10,193 nt of DNA from DASZHJ01 sp035263705 (GCA_035263705.1 DATFRA010000289.1:1-10193); one strand, 5' to 3'; shown: positions 1-6,951, counted from the stretch's first letter. A program made the numbers and translations. Notes: generated by a model from the sequence alone, not told the origin.

Positions 1-273
1 TACAACAAGTCCGTGATCGTGGTGGACGACGATGTCGACGTCTACGACATGAACGACGTCTGGTGGGCATTCCTGACCCGCGGCCGCGCGGACACGCGCG
101 TCACCGTGATCCCCGACGTGCCCGGCTTCTACCGCGATCCCCAGCGTGATCACTGGGGCCGTCTGCTGATCGATGCCACCAAGCCCCGCGGTCGCGAGGA
201 TGAGTTTGAGCGCCGGCGGATTCCGGGCGAAGAGAGCATCCGTCTCGAGGACTATTTCTCAACGAAGCGCTGA
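1..273 (+). CDS. UbiD-family decarboxylase, C-terminal fragment (cut by window edge)
   Basis: The reading frame is open from the first base and ends at TGA 271-273, giving about 90 residues of a protein whose start lies outside the window. The segment VDDDVDVYDMNDVWWAF, followed by a V-I-P-D-V-P-G stretch and then LLIDATKP, matches the C-terminal part of UbiD-type decarboxylases, which end with a 'DIDVYD...VIP...GIDATKP' pattern. Family members use prenylated FMN, made by a UbiX-type partner, to carry out reversible (de)carboxylation of aromatic or alpha,beta-unsaturated acids in the cytoplasm. The catalytic E-R-E residues lie upstream and cannot be checked, so the substrate is unknown. The stop is only 16 bp before the permease gene, so the two are probably co-transcribed, which links the decarboxylase to an importer. 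The family call is fairly secure from the terminal motifs. Calling it ubiquinone-pathway UbiD is not justified. Confidence 0.85.
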   Translation, partial: YNKSVIVVDDDVDVYDMNDVWWAFLTRGRADTRVTVIPDVPGFYRDPQRDHWGRLLIDATKPRGREDEFERRRIPGEESIRLEDYFSTKR

Positions 274-289
274 GCCGATCGCCCGCTCG

Positions 290-1189
290 ATGTCCCAGCT
301 GCAGGCCCTCCTCACCAACATGCTCGAGCAGGGATTGCTGTTCAGCTTCCTGGGTCTCGGCGTGCTGCTGACATTCCGGTTCTTTCGGTTTCCGGATTTG
401 ACGGCGGAAGGCAGCTATCCGCTCGGCGGCGCGGTGGCGGCGACGCTCCTCGTGAACGGCATCGATCCGTTCCTCGCTACCGGCATTGCGGTCCTCGCGG
501 GCGCCGCTGCGGGCATGGCGACCGCGCTGGTCCACACCAAGCTCCGGATCAACAACATCATCTCCGGCATCATCGTGATGACGGCGCTCTACACGGTGAA
601 CCTGCGCGTGATGGGGCGCGCGAACGTGTCGCTGCTCAGCGCCTCCTCGATCGTGGGCGAGGTCGCGAAGGCGCTTCATGGCCTTGGCATTCCCGCCCGC
701 GAGGACGCGCTCCTCACGATCGCGGTGACTGCACTCCTGATCGCGCTGGTCGCGCTCGCGCTCATCGCCTTCTTGCACACGGATCTCGGTCTTGCGATCC
801 GCGCCACCGGCGAGAACGAGACCATGATACGCAGCCTCGGCGTCAACACCGACGCGACCAAGCTGATCGGTCTGGCGATCTCCAACGGCGCGATCGCGCT
901 ATCGGGCGCGCTGGTGGCACAGAATCACGGCTTCGCCGATATCGGCATGGGCATCGGGATACTCGTCACCGGCGCCGCGGCCGTACTGATCGGCGAGGCG
1001 ATCTTCGGCGACCGCTCGATCGAGCGGTGGGTGATCTCGGCCATCGTGGGCGTGCTGATCTACCGTCTCCTTGTGGCGCTCGCCCTCAGGGTTGGGTTCG
1101 AGCCCGTCGATCTCCGCCTGATCACGGCAGCGCTGCTGCTCGGTGCGCTGGCGGTGCCGCAGCTGCGCGGCCGCATCCTCGGCAAGTAA
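290..1189 (+). CDS. ABC importer permease, TrpY-like (BPD_transp_2 / COG4120 type)
   Basis: The protein is 299 residues and very hydrophobic, with about eight or nine predicted membrane segments (near residues 11-30, 44-57, 60-82, 87-105, 140-162, 192-210, 218-240, 246-265 and 275-290). A cytoplasmic stretch RATGENETMIRSLGVNTDA (171-189) is the coupling region typical of the branched-chain-amino-acid/ribose permease superfamily. An open frame extends upstream to 173, but that extension is polar, overlaps the UbiD gene and has no membrane character. I therefore chose ATG 290, where the conserved sequence begins (MSQLQALLTN). No strong Shine-Dalgarno precedes it; translation is probably coupled to the UbiD stop 16 bp upstream. 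The ATPase gene follows after 4 bp and a binding protein after that, giving a complete importer of the class that includes streptococcal TrpXYZ. The substrate cannot be read from the permease. Confidence 0.9.
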   Translation: MSQLQALLTNMLEQGLLFSFLGLGVLLTFRFFRFPDLTAEGSYPLGGAVAATLLVNGIDPFLATGIAVLAGAAAGMATALVHTKLRINNIISGIIVMTALYTVNLRVMGRANVSLLSASSIVGEVAKALHGLGIPAREDALLTIAVTALLIALVALALIAFLHTDLGLAIRATGENETMIRSLGVNTDATKLIGLAISNGAIALSGALVAQNHGFADIGMGIGILVTGAAAVLIGEAIFGDRSIERWVISAIVGVLIYRLLVALALRVGFEPVDLRLITAALLLGALAVPQLRGRILGK

Positions 1190-1193
1190 GCCG

Positions 1194-1991
1194 ATGCTGG
1201 CGCTCCGCGAAATCGTCAAGACCTTCCTCAGGGGCACGCCGAACCAGATGACCGCGCTCGCGGGCCTCGACCTCGAGGTGCGAGAGGGCGACTTCATCAC
1301 GGTGATCGGCTCCAACGGTGCCGGGAAATCGACGCTGCTGCGGATCATCAGCGGCCTCGCCGAGCCCGATAGCGGCAGCGTCGCGCTCGATGGCCGCGAC
1401 ATCACGAGGCTGCCGGTTTGGCGCCGCGCGGCCGCGATCGGCCGCATCGCCCAAGACCCGCACGAGAGCACCTGCGCCGTCATGACCATCGCCGAGAACC
1501 TCGCGATGGCGGCGAAGCGCGGGGAGCGCCGCGGTCTGCATCGGGCGGTGACGCCGGCGCTCGCCGAGCGCTTCCGAGCGGCGCTCGCGCAGGTGGGGCT
1601 CGGGCTCGAAGAGCGGCTCGATGTGCGCGTCGGCACGCTCTCGGGTGGCCAGCGTCAGGCGGTGGCGCTGCTGATGGCAACGCTGGCGCATCCCCGCCTG
1701 CTGCTGCTCGACGAGCACCTCGCGAACCTCGATCCCAAGACCGGCGAGGCCGTCATGCAGATGACGGCGGCGCTGATCGAGTCCAACCGGCTCGCCACCA
1801 TCATGGTGACGCACAACATGCAGGAAGCGATCCGCTGGGGGAACCGGCTCGTCATGATGCATGAGGGGCGCATCATCCTCGACGTCGGGGGCGCCGCGAA
1901 AGCCGCGCTCACCGTCGCGGGCCTGGTCGAGAAATTTCACGAGGCGAGCCGCGGCGACTTCATCGACGACCGCATGCTTTTGACGCCTTAG
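1194..1991 (+). CDS. ABC importer ATPase, TrpZ-like (COG1101 type)
   Basis: This is the cytoplasmic nucleotide-binding subunit that powers the neighbouring permease. The 265-residue protein has every ABC ATPase motif in order: Walker A GSNGAGKST (39-47), Q-loop Gln87 in AQDP, signature LSGGQRQ (149-155), Walker B LLLLDEH with Asp173-Glu174, D-loop NLDP (178-181) and H-loop His207 in THNM. The His after the Walker B Glu, instead of the common Pro, and the 'HNM' after the switch are features I associate with this uncharacterised-transporter ATPase class. ATG 1194 was preferred over ATG 1143 because the longer version would add 17 Arg/Ala/Ser-rich residues overlapping the permease gene. The spacing of 4 bp from the permease stop implies a shared transcript with coupled translation. 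There are no missing residues or frame breaks. Confidence 0.93.
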   Translation: MLALREIVKTFLRGTPNQMTALAGLDLEVREGDFITVIGSNGAGKSTLLRIISGLAEPDSGSVALDGRDITRLPVWRRAAAIGRIAQDPHESTCAVMTIAENLAMAAKRGERRGLHRAVTPALAERFRAALAQVGLGLEERLDVRVGTLSGGQRQAVALLMATLAHPRLLLLDEHLANLDPKTGEAVMQMTAALIESNRLATIMVTHNMQEAIRWGNRLVMMHEGRIILDVGGAAKAALTVAGLVEKFHEASRGDFIDDRMLLTP

Positions 1992-2039
1992 CACCGGACG
2001 CCCTACCATCGGCTCGCGGAGCGGCTAACGGGGGCACCG

Positions 2040-3047
2040 ATGATCCTAGACAAGAGAGTATTCGTACTTGGACTCGCCCTTCTCGCGGGCGCTTTCAGGC
2101 CGACCCTGGCGCAGCAAGCGACGGAGCCGCAGCCCGGCCGCACCTATCACGTCGGCTTCTCGCAGATCGTCGACCATCCCGCGCTCAACGAGACCCGGCG
2201 CGGCCTCATCGACGGCCTCGCCAAGGCGGGCTTCGTCCAGGGCAAGAATCTGGTTTTCGAAATTCAGATCGCGCAGGGCGACGTCGCGAACGCCCGCAAC
2301 ATCGCGGAGAAATTCCTCGCCGACAAGGTCGACATGATGGCGGTCTGCACCACGCCCAACACCCAGGCCGCGATCAAGGTGGCACAGGGCACGACGATCC
2401 CCGTGGTGTTCGGCTGCGTCACCAATCCCGTCGAGGCCGGCATCCTGAAGTCGCTGGACCAGCCGACCGGCACCAACATCACCGGAATCTTCGGCATTCC
2501 GCCTGTGGCGCAGATGTTCGACGTGATGGTGCAGATCAAGCCGGGCATCAAAACGATCGGCACCGTCTACAACGCGGCGGAATCGAACTCGAACGTGATC
2601 AACCGCCTCGCCAAGGCGGAGGCGGAGAAACGCGGGTTCACCTGGACCGAAGTGCAGGTCGCCTCCAGTGCCGAGGTCAAGAACGCCATCGATTCGCTGG
2701 TCGGCAAGGTCGACACGATACTGACCGGGCAGGACAACACGGTGGCCTCGGCCTTCGACGCGTTGGTGAAGACCGCGCGCGACAACAAGATCGCGCTGTT
2801 CTCGCTGGATACCGCGACCGTCGAGAAGGGCGCCATCGCCTCCTACGCGCAGGACCAGTATGCGATCGGCCTCGACTGGGCGAACGACATCGCCGTGCCG
2901 GTGCTGCTGGGCCGCTACCCCGGCACCCTCGTTCCCGCGCGCTATCGCCGCTGGGTGCTCTACCTCAATACCGCCGCGGCAGCTCAGATGGGCGTCAGCG
3001 TTCCGCCGCAGCTGGTCTCGCAGGCAGGCAAGGTGTTCGACAAGTAG
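2040..3047 (+). CDS. ABC importer periplasmic substrate-binding protein (ABC_sub_bind / TrpX-like, COG2984 type)
   Basis: The protein is 335 residues. It begins with a signal peptide: basic Lys5-Arg6, hydrophobic core 7-19, and a likely signal peptidase I site after TLA (residue 24). The mature part has the two-lobed fold of the ABC_sub_bind family. An early GFSQIVDHPALNETRRG region is followed by the family's hallmark second-strand pattern, a threonine-rich CTTPNTQAA turn and then IPVVFGCVTNPVEAGI before the TGTNITGI segment. It would capture substrate in the periplasm and deliver it to the permease at 290-1189. A good Shine-Dalgarno, GGGGG at 2030-2034, lies 5 nt before the ATG. The 48-bp gap after the ATPase gene is short enough for one operon. 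Known relatives bind tryptophan or related amino acids, but many are uncharacterised. With a UbiD-type gene upstream, an aromatic acid or amino acid is a reasonable guess only. Confidence 0.92.
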   Translation: MILDKRVFVLGLALLAGAFRPTLAQQATEPQPGRTYHVGFSQIVDHPALNETRRGLIDGLAKAGFVQGKNLVFEIQIAQGDVANARNIAEKFLADKVDMMAVCTTPNTQAAIKVAQGTTIPVVFGCVTNPVEAGILKSLDQPTGTNITGIFGIPPVAQMFDVMVQIKPGIKTIGTVYNAAESNSNVINRLAKAEAEKRGFTWTEVQVASSAEVKNAIDSLVGKVDTILTGQDNTVASAFDALVKTARDNKIALFSLDTATVEKGAIASYAQDQYAIGLDWANDIAVPVLLGRYPGTLVPARYRRWVLYLNTAAAAQMGVSVPPQLVSQAGKVFDK

Positions 3048-3053
3048 ACCCCG

Positions 3054-4064
3054 TCAATACCCGAGCTTCGTATTCACCACGTTATTGAGCGGCCGGCCCG
3101 CCAGGAAGCGCTTGAGGTTGTCTAAGAAGATGTCGAGGCAGCGCTCGACATAGACGCTCTCGTCGTCGACCGCACAGTGCGGGCTCATGATCAGGTTGGG
3201 CGTCGCCCACAGCGGCGAGTTCGCGGACAAAGGCTCCTCGTAGAAGACGTCGAGCACGGCGCCCGCAAGCTCTCCCTTGCGAAGCTTGTCCATGAGGGCG
3301 TCGTAGTCCATCACGCGGCCGCGGCCGAGGTTCACCACGCCCGCGTGCCGCGGCAGCAGGTCGAGCATGGCGCGGCTCACGAGTCCGTTGGTCTCTGGCG
3401 TCAGCGGCAGCGTCGAGAGCATGAAATCGGCCTTCGGCAGCACCTGCGCCAGCTGCTTCGTCGGATACATGCGATCCACCGATTTGTGCGGCTTGCCGCT
3501 CCGCGTCACGCCGAGCACGCGCATGCCGAAGCGCTTGGCGAGCCGCGCCACCTCGCCGCCGATCGCGCCGACGCCGAGCAGGACCAGCGTCTTGCCCTTG
3601 AGCGGCGTCGTGTGGATCTGCTCCCAGCGGGCGGATTGCTGGTTGTTGACGAAGGCGGGCACCCGGCTGTTCAGCATGAGGACGGCGGTCATGCCGTACT
3701 CGCCGCCGCGGGGACCATGGACGCCGCTCGCGTTGGTGAGCGTGATGCCGGCGGGAATCAAGGGCGCGACTTTCTCGACGCCGGCGCTGCAGGACTGGAT
3801 CCAGCGCAGCCGCGGCGCCCGCTCCCTGAGCCGACCCAGGTCGATGTTGCCGGAAAGCAGGAGGATGTCCGTCTCCGGCAGCGATGCCTCGAGGCGTACG
3901 GGATCGTCGGCGTGGACGAACTCGACGCGGGATAGCAGGCCCGGGAATTTTGTGGCGTGGGCGCGGATGCGCGCGGGGGTGACGAGCTGGGACTCCACGA
4001 TCGCGCTGCTGTGGGTGACGTGGACGCGCGGCTTACCCGCCGATTTGCTGCCGGTTCTTGCCAT
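3054..4064 (-). CDS. D-isomer-specific 2-hydroxyacid dehydrogenase
   Basis: This 336-residue cytoplasmic NAD(P)-dependent oxidoreductase interconverts a 2-oxoacid and a D-2-hydroxyacid. The Rossmann dinucleotide loop is GVGAIG (164-169) in LVLLGVGAIGGEVARLAKRFG. The catalytic set of the family is present: Arg248 in NLGRGR, Glu277 in DVFYEEP, and His296 in MSPHCA. The N-terminal catalytic lobe covers about residues 13-115 and the C-terminal helix returns to it after about 300, ending in the common 'FLAGRPLNNVVN' pattern. Length is normal for the family (310-340). A run of five G lies 4 nt before the ATG on the minus strand, supporting this start. Its 3' end faces the binding-protein gene across only 6 bp, so the two transcripts must terminate inside or beyond each other. 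The substrate is unknown; glyoxylate/hydroxypyruvate-type and phenylpyruvate-type reductases are both possible. It is not SerA-like, since the ACT domain is absent. Confidence 0.92.
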   Translation of the reverse strand: MARTGSKSAGKPRVHVTHSSAIVESQLVTPARIRAHATKFPGLLSRVEFVHADDPVRLEASLPETDILLLSGNIDLGRLRERAPRLRWIQSCSAGVEKVAPLIPAGITLTNASGVHGPRGGEYGMTAVLMLNSRVPAFVNNQQSARWEQIHTTPLKGKTLVLLGVGAIGGEVARLAKRFGMRVLGVTRSGKPHKSVDRMYPTKQLAQVLPKADFMLSTLPLTPETNGLVSRAMLDLLPRHAGVVNLGRGRVMDYDALMDKLRKGELAGAVLDVFYEEPLSANSPLWATPNLIMSPHCAVDDESVYVERCLDIFLDNLKRFLAGRPLNNVVNTKLGY

Positions 4065-4111
4065 GTTGCCCCCGTTTGCGAGTACGCGGCGGCGATAGTA
4101 GCGTGACGCAC

Positions 4112-4130
4112 CGCCGGCTGGAAACCGGCG
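4112..4130. repeat. Short inverted repeat in the divergent dehydrogenase/hydrolase promoter region
   Basis: Perfect 6-bp arms CGCCGG and CCGGCG are separated by a 7-nt spacer. The repeat sits in the 89-bp gap between the divergently transcribed dehydrogenase (start 4064) and hydrolase (start 4154), about 24 bp before the hydrolase ATG. It could be an operator half-site pair or a weak hairpin in the hydrolase leader. In DNA this GC-rich such a dyad may also arise by chance. No convincing -35/-10 boxes were visible nearby. Confidence 0.25.
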
Positions 4131-4141
4131 ATCGCATCGAT

Positions 4142-4145
4142 GGAG
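4142..4145 (+). promoter_or_regulatory. Ribosome binding site deciding the hydrolase start
   Basis: GGAG ends 8 nt before ATG 4154. This supports the shorter start over the alternative in-frame ATG at 4058, which would overlap the first codons of the opposite-strand dehydrogenase gene and add 32 residues lacking family character. Confidence 0.55.
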
Positions 4146-4153
4146 CCCCGCCG

Positions 4154-5389
4154 ATGAGCCGCTCGCCGTCCCATCCGCCGCGCTCGCGCCGCTGGATCGA
4201 GCAGCGCTGGCTCGTCGACAACGTGATCCGCGCGAACGGCATCGACTGGGACCAGCCGCGCTCGATCTATCTGAGCGCGCCCTGCGGCGTCGAGGCGACC
4301 GCGGACTTCGCCGCGATATGGCTGCGCGTCCAGAAATTCGCGGACGCCGCGCCCGCCTTCGAGGCGACGGCGAAGCGCCGGGAGGCGAAGGCGCGAGCCG
4401 CCGAGGCCGCGGGCGAGCTCGTCACGGCCCGCGAGAACTACTTCATGGCGGCGGTGCATTGGGCCGCGGCGCAATGGCCGATCGACGAGAATAACGCAGA
4501 GAACCTTGCCTACAACGAGCGGAAGCGCGCCTGCTACACGAGCTACGCCGGGCTTGCGGACCATCGGGTCGAGGCAGCCTGGATCCCCTTCCGCGGCAAG
4601 GCGCTCCCAGCCTGGCTGCACCTGCCTCCGGGCTACAGCGGCGGGCGCATTCCCGCAGTGGTCTCGATCCCCGGTATGGACAGCTTCAAGGAAATCGCTG
4701 TCGCGCTCTACGGTGATCGCTGGCTCACGCGCGGCATGGCTGTGCTCGCGATTGACGGACCCGGCCAATACGAGAGCGCGGTGCTCGGCATTCCCGTGAG
4801 CGTGCCGGCCTGGGCCGAGGCGGGGCCGGCGATCATGAACTGGCTCGCGGCGCGGCCCGAGATCGACGCGAACCGCATCGGCGTCACCGGCGTCAGCATG
4901 GGCTCGCTCTTCGCGACCATCGCCGCAGGCTCCGAGCCGCGTTTCCGCGCCTGCGCGGTGTCACATACGAATTTTGAGCCCGGCTGCCACACGATCTTCG
5001 AGGAGGCCTCCCCCACCTTCAAGCAGCGGTTCATGTATATGGCCGGCATCGCCGACGAGGCAGCCTTCGACAAGTTCCGCAAGACGCTCACCTGGGAGGG
5101 CTTCGCCGAGAAGATCACGGTGCCCTATCTCTGCCTCGCGGGCGAGGCGGACGAACTCTGCCCGATGATCCACACGGAAAGGCTGATCGCTGCGCTCGCC
5201 GGCCTCAAGCGGCTCGTCGTCTACCAGGACTCCCGCCACGCCGTCGGCGGCGTGCCCGCCACCAACCTCGGCCCCTACCCGCCGACGCTCATGGCCGACT
5301 GGATGGCGGCGCGCCTTGCGGGTACACCTTTCCCGAGCGAGCAGTGGTATGTGGACTCAGCGGGACGAGTGACCACGATCGCGCTCTGA
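4154..5389 (+). CDS. Alpha/beta hydrolase, 2,6-dihydropseudooxynicotine hydrolase / FrsA-like
   Basis: The protein is 411 residues. An N-terminal helical region (about 10-135), rich in Ala, Arg and Glu, precedes a canonical alpha/beta hydrolase core (about 140-390). The nucleophile elbow is GVSMGS with Ser248. The acid is most likely Asp333 in GEADELCP, and the base His362 in DSRHAVGG. An oxyanion-side loop SIPGMDSFKE (171-180) and the DGPGQYES segment (201-208) are typical of the subgroup that contains 2,6-dihydropseudooxynicotine hydrolase, a C-C bond hydrolase, and FrsA-like esterases. No signal peptide is present, so it acts in the cytoplasm. The gene stands alone on its strand between a divergent dehydrogenase and a haemoglobin gene 164 bp downstream. 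The reaction is not settled by sequence: ester, lactone or C-C hydrolysis are all possible. The catalytic triad looks intact, so an active enzyme is likely. Confidence 0.87.
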   Translation: MSRSPSHPPRSRRWIEQRWLVDNVIRANGIDWDQPRSIYLSAPCGVEATADFAAIWLRVQKFADAAPAFEATAKRREAKARAAEAAGELVTARENYFMAAVHWAAAQWPIDENNAENLAYNERKRACYTSYAGLADHRVEAAWIPFRGKALPAWLHLPPGYSGGRIPAVVSIPGMDSFKEIAVALYGDRWLTRGMAVLAIDGPGQYESAVLGIPVSVPAWAEAGPAIMNWLAARPEIDANRIGVTGVSMGSLFATIAAGSEPRFRACAVSHTNFEPGCHTIFEEASPTFKQRFMYMAGIADEAAFDKFRKTLTWEGFAEKITVPYLCLAGEADELCPMIHTERLIAALAGLKRLVVYQDSRHAVGGVPATNLGPYPPTLMADWMAARLAGTPFPSEQWYVDSAGRVTTIAL

Positions 5390-5516
5390 GCTACCGCCGG
5401 CGATGGCCTTCATCTCGGGAGCCAATCCGAAGAGATCGAGTGGCGGGACGCTAGCCGGAGATGCAACCAGCGGCCATCGTGAAAGGCATTTCATAGTCCG
5501 ATAAGCTGAAGGGTCT

Positions 5517-5534
5517 CAGCCGCGACCGCGGCTG
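5517..5534. promoter_or_regulatory. Perfect 18-bp dyad upstream of the truncated haemoglobin gene (candidate operator)
   Basis: The arms CAGCCGCG and CGCGGCTG are exact reverse complements around a 2-bp centre (AC). The dyad ends 19 bp before the haemoglobin ATG and 6 bp before its Shine-Dalgarno sequence. The centre is too short for a stable full-length RNA hairpin, so a dimeric regulator site is the more natural reading, although a slightly opened hairpin that masks initiation is possible. The rest of the 164-bp spacer (5390-5553) shows no other structure that I can support. Confidence 0.4.
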
Positions 5535-5553
5535 TTCCTCGGGAGGGCGCGAG

Positions 5554-5919
5554 ATGTCAGATACTCTCTATACTCGGCTAGGTGGCTACGACGCGATCGT
5601 GGCCGTCGTGGAGAATCTGCTGCCGCGACTGACTTCGGACGCGGAGCTCGGCCGGTTCTGGAAGCACCGTGGCGCCGATGGCGTGCGCCGCGAGAAGCAG
5701 TTGCTCATCGATTTCCTGTGTGCCTCAGCCGGCGGTCCGCTCCTTTACGTCGGCCGCGACATGAAAACATCCCACTCGGGCATGGGCATCAGCGAGGGCG
5801 ACTGGCGGACCTTCGTCGGTCATGTCGAGGCGACCCTCGACGCCTTCAACGTTCCGGCCAAGGAGCGTGGCGAGGTGCTGGCGTTCGTCGAGAGTACCAA
5901 GCGGGACATCGTGGAATAG
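5554..5919 (+). CDS. Group I truncated haemoglobin
   Basis: This is a 121-residue cytoplasmic haem protein of the 2-over-2 globin fold. The N-terminal LYTRLGGYDAI is the conserved entry to helices A/B, and the GG before the E-F loop (residues 60-61) is present. The proximal haem ligand is His74 in DMKTSHSGMGI, matching the 'MKxxHxGxxI' signature. Length is normal for the group. A strong Shine-Dalgarno, GGGAGG at 5541-5546, lies 7 nt before the ATG. Group I proteins bind O2 and NO and are usually linked to NO detoxification or oxygen handling. By direct alignment to Mycobacterium tuberculosis trHbN from memory, the B10 position (Tyr33 there) is Leu23 here, so distal-pocket chemistry may differ. 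The gene converges on the ring-cleavage dioxygenase. A supply or sensing role for an O2-using enzyme is conceivable but unproven. Confidence 0.93.
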   Translation: MSDTLYTRLGGYDAIVAVVENLLPRLTSDAELGRFWKHRGADGVRREKQLLIDFLCASAGGPLLYVGRDMKTSHSGMGISEGDWRTFVGHVEATLDAFNVPAKERGEVLAFVESTKRDIVE

Positions 5920-5924
5920 TCGAT

Positions 5925-5958
5925 TTCGTCACCTCGCTCCGGAGCAGGAGGATACGAA
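5925..5958. terminator. Possible bidirectional terminator between convergent genes
   Basis: The 53-bp gap between the haemoglobin stop and the dioxygenase stop contains an imperfect inverted repeat. Its outer arms are TTCGT and ACGAA, its middle parts CCTC and GAGG, and its centre GCTCCGGAGC is itself a perfect palindrome. The location between two convergent 3' ends fits a shared terminator. There is no clean U tract on either side, and the interior contains mismatches and a bulge, so this is a weak call. Confidence 0.28.
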
Positions 5959-5972
5959 GCGCCGCGACGCGC

Positions 5973-6884
5973 TCAATCGGCGACCTCGTAATTCCGGCCG
6001 AAATCCTCCGGGACCGGCGGGCCCCAGCGGTAGAGAGCGTCCTCGGCGACCTGGTCTCCGGTCTTCCAGCTGCCGTCGCCGGGGATCTGGTCGATGTCGG
6101 TGAAATACTCGGCGAGGCTGTTCCAGGGGTCGCGGAGATAGTGGAAGAAGTTTGAGCCGATCACGTGGCGGCCGAAGCCCCAGCCGTTCTTGTATCCGGC
6201 CCCCATCACGGTCTGCGCGCCGAGGCCGATCTCGTCGACCGATCCCACCTCGAAGCTCGCGTGGTGGAAGCCTGCGCGCTGATCCTTTAGCAGCGCCACC
6301 ACGTGGTGATCGCCGCCGACCGGCAGGTGCATGAAGGCGATGATTCCCGGTACCCGGTCGGAGAGCCGCATGCCGAGCACGCTCGTATAGAACGCGATCG
6401 TGTCCTCGAGATCCGGGGTGTGCAGAAGCACGTGGCCGAGGCGATGCGGGCGCACCTGGTGGCCGGGCGGACAGCCCCGCCCCTTGCGGTCGTAATGGCC
6501 CGGAACGTTCATTGAGACGGCATCGGTCGAGCGCCACGGCTTCGGGCTGTCGAGGCGAACGTTGACAGCGTTCCCGTTGGGATCGCGGAGCCAGAGCCCA
6601 CCGCCGAAGGCGTTGTGCGGCGCATCGATCTCGGCGAGGCCCGTATCCTTCATTTTGGCGCGGATGTCGGCCAAGCCGCGCTCGTCGGTGCCGAAGCGCA
6701 GATGATTGAGCCGCTTCTTGCGGCCCTCGACCAGGAACACCTGATCCTGGTCGCGCCCCTCGCATCGGAAGGCCAGCGCGTTGTCGCGCTCGGCCGGGAG
6801 CAGGCCGAAGGTCGTATAGAAGCGCCGCCCGGCCTCGAGGTCGGGCACGGTGAGCGCGTAGCTGAGGAACGACTGGACCGCCAT
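5973..6884 (-). CDS. Extradiol ring-cleavage dioxygenase, VOC superfamily (type I, two-domain)
   Basis: The 303-residue protein is built of two vicinal-oxygen-chelate domains. The N-terminal domain (about 5-115) contains LSYALTVPDLEAGRRFY and LRDPNGNAV. The C-terminal catalytic domain (about 145-265) has the metal facial triad: His151 in LGHVLLHTPD, His208 in GFHHASFEV and Glu259 in SLAEYF. Second-sphere residues equivalent to XylE His199, His246 and Tyr255 appear as His193, His240 (GRH) and Tyr249, with spacing 240/249/259 matching 246/255/265. It should therefore be an active Fe(II) (or Mn) enzyme that opens a catecholic ring next to the two hydroxyls. The substrate is unknown; biphenyl-diol, catechol, 2,3-dihydroxy-cumate and similar classes all share this fold. 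The start at 6884 is chosen over 6926 because a full GGAGG lies 6 nt before it. The gene is transcribed away from the ammonia-lyase gene through a 137-bp shared promoter region. Confidence 0.9.
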   Translation of the reverse strand: MAVQSFLSYALTVPDLEAGRRFYTTFGLLPAERDNALAFRCEGRDQDQVFLVEGRKKRLNHLRFGTDERGLADIRAKMKDTGLAEIDAPHNAFGGGLWLRDPNGNAVNVRLDSPKPWRSTDAVSMNVPGHYDRKGRGCPPGHQVRPHRLGHVLLHTPDLEDTIAFYTSVLGMRLSDRVPGIIAFMHLPVGGDHHVVALLKDQRAGFHHASFEVGSVDEIGLGAQTVMGAGYKNGWGFGRHVIGSNFFHYLRDPWNSLAEYFTDIDQIPGDGSWKTGDQVAEDALYRWGPPVPEDFGRNYEVAD

Positions 6885-6890
6885 GGCACG

Positions 6891-6895
6891 CCTCC
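6891..6895 (-). promoter_or_regulatory. Ribosome binding site deciding the dioxygenase start
   Basis: On the minus strand GGAGG is followed by 6 nt and then the ATG at 6884. It lies inside the alternative longer reading from 6926, and the 14 extra residues of that version are polar and outside the conserved domain. The shorter start is therefore preferred. Confidence 0.65.
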
Positions 6896-6951
6896 GATCG
6901 ACGGATGAATCCGAATGCTGGGGCATTTTCGCCGCGAGAACAAGCGACCGA

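Noticed and set aside
173..289. Longer N-terminus for the permease (start at 173)
   Set aside because: The added 39 residues overlap the UbiD gene, are polar and Arg/Ser-rich, and have no membrane or family similarity.
2027..2036. The same 10-mer AACGGGGGCA before the binding-protein gene and, on the minus strand at 4067-4076, before the dehydrogenase gene
   Set aside because: Both copies sit exactly at the ribosome binding site position, so a shared purine-rich Shine-Dalgarno context explains them without a common regulator.
3758..4768. A 336-codon minus-strand frame spanning the dehydrogenase start and the hydrolase 5' half
   Set aside because: It overlaps two well-supported genes in another frame or strand, and its composition is Arg/Ala-rich with no motif.
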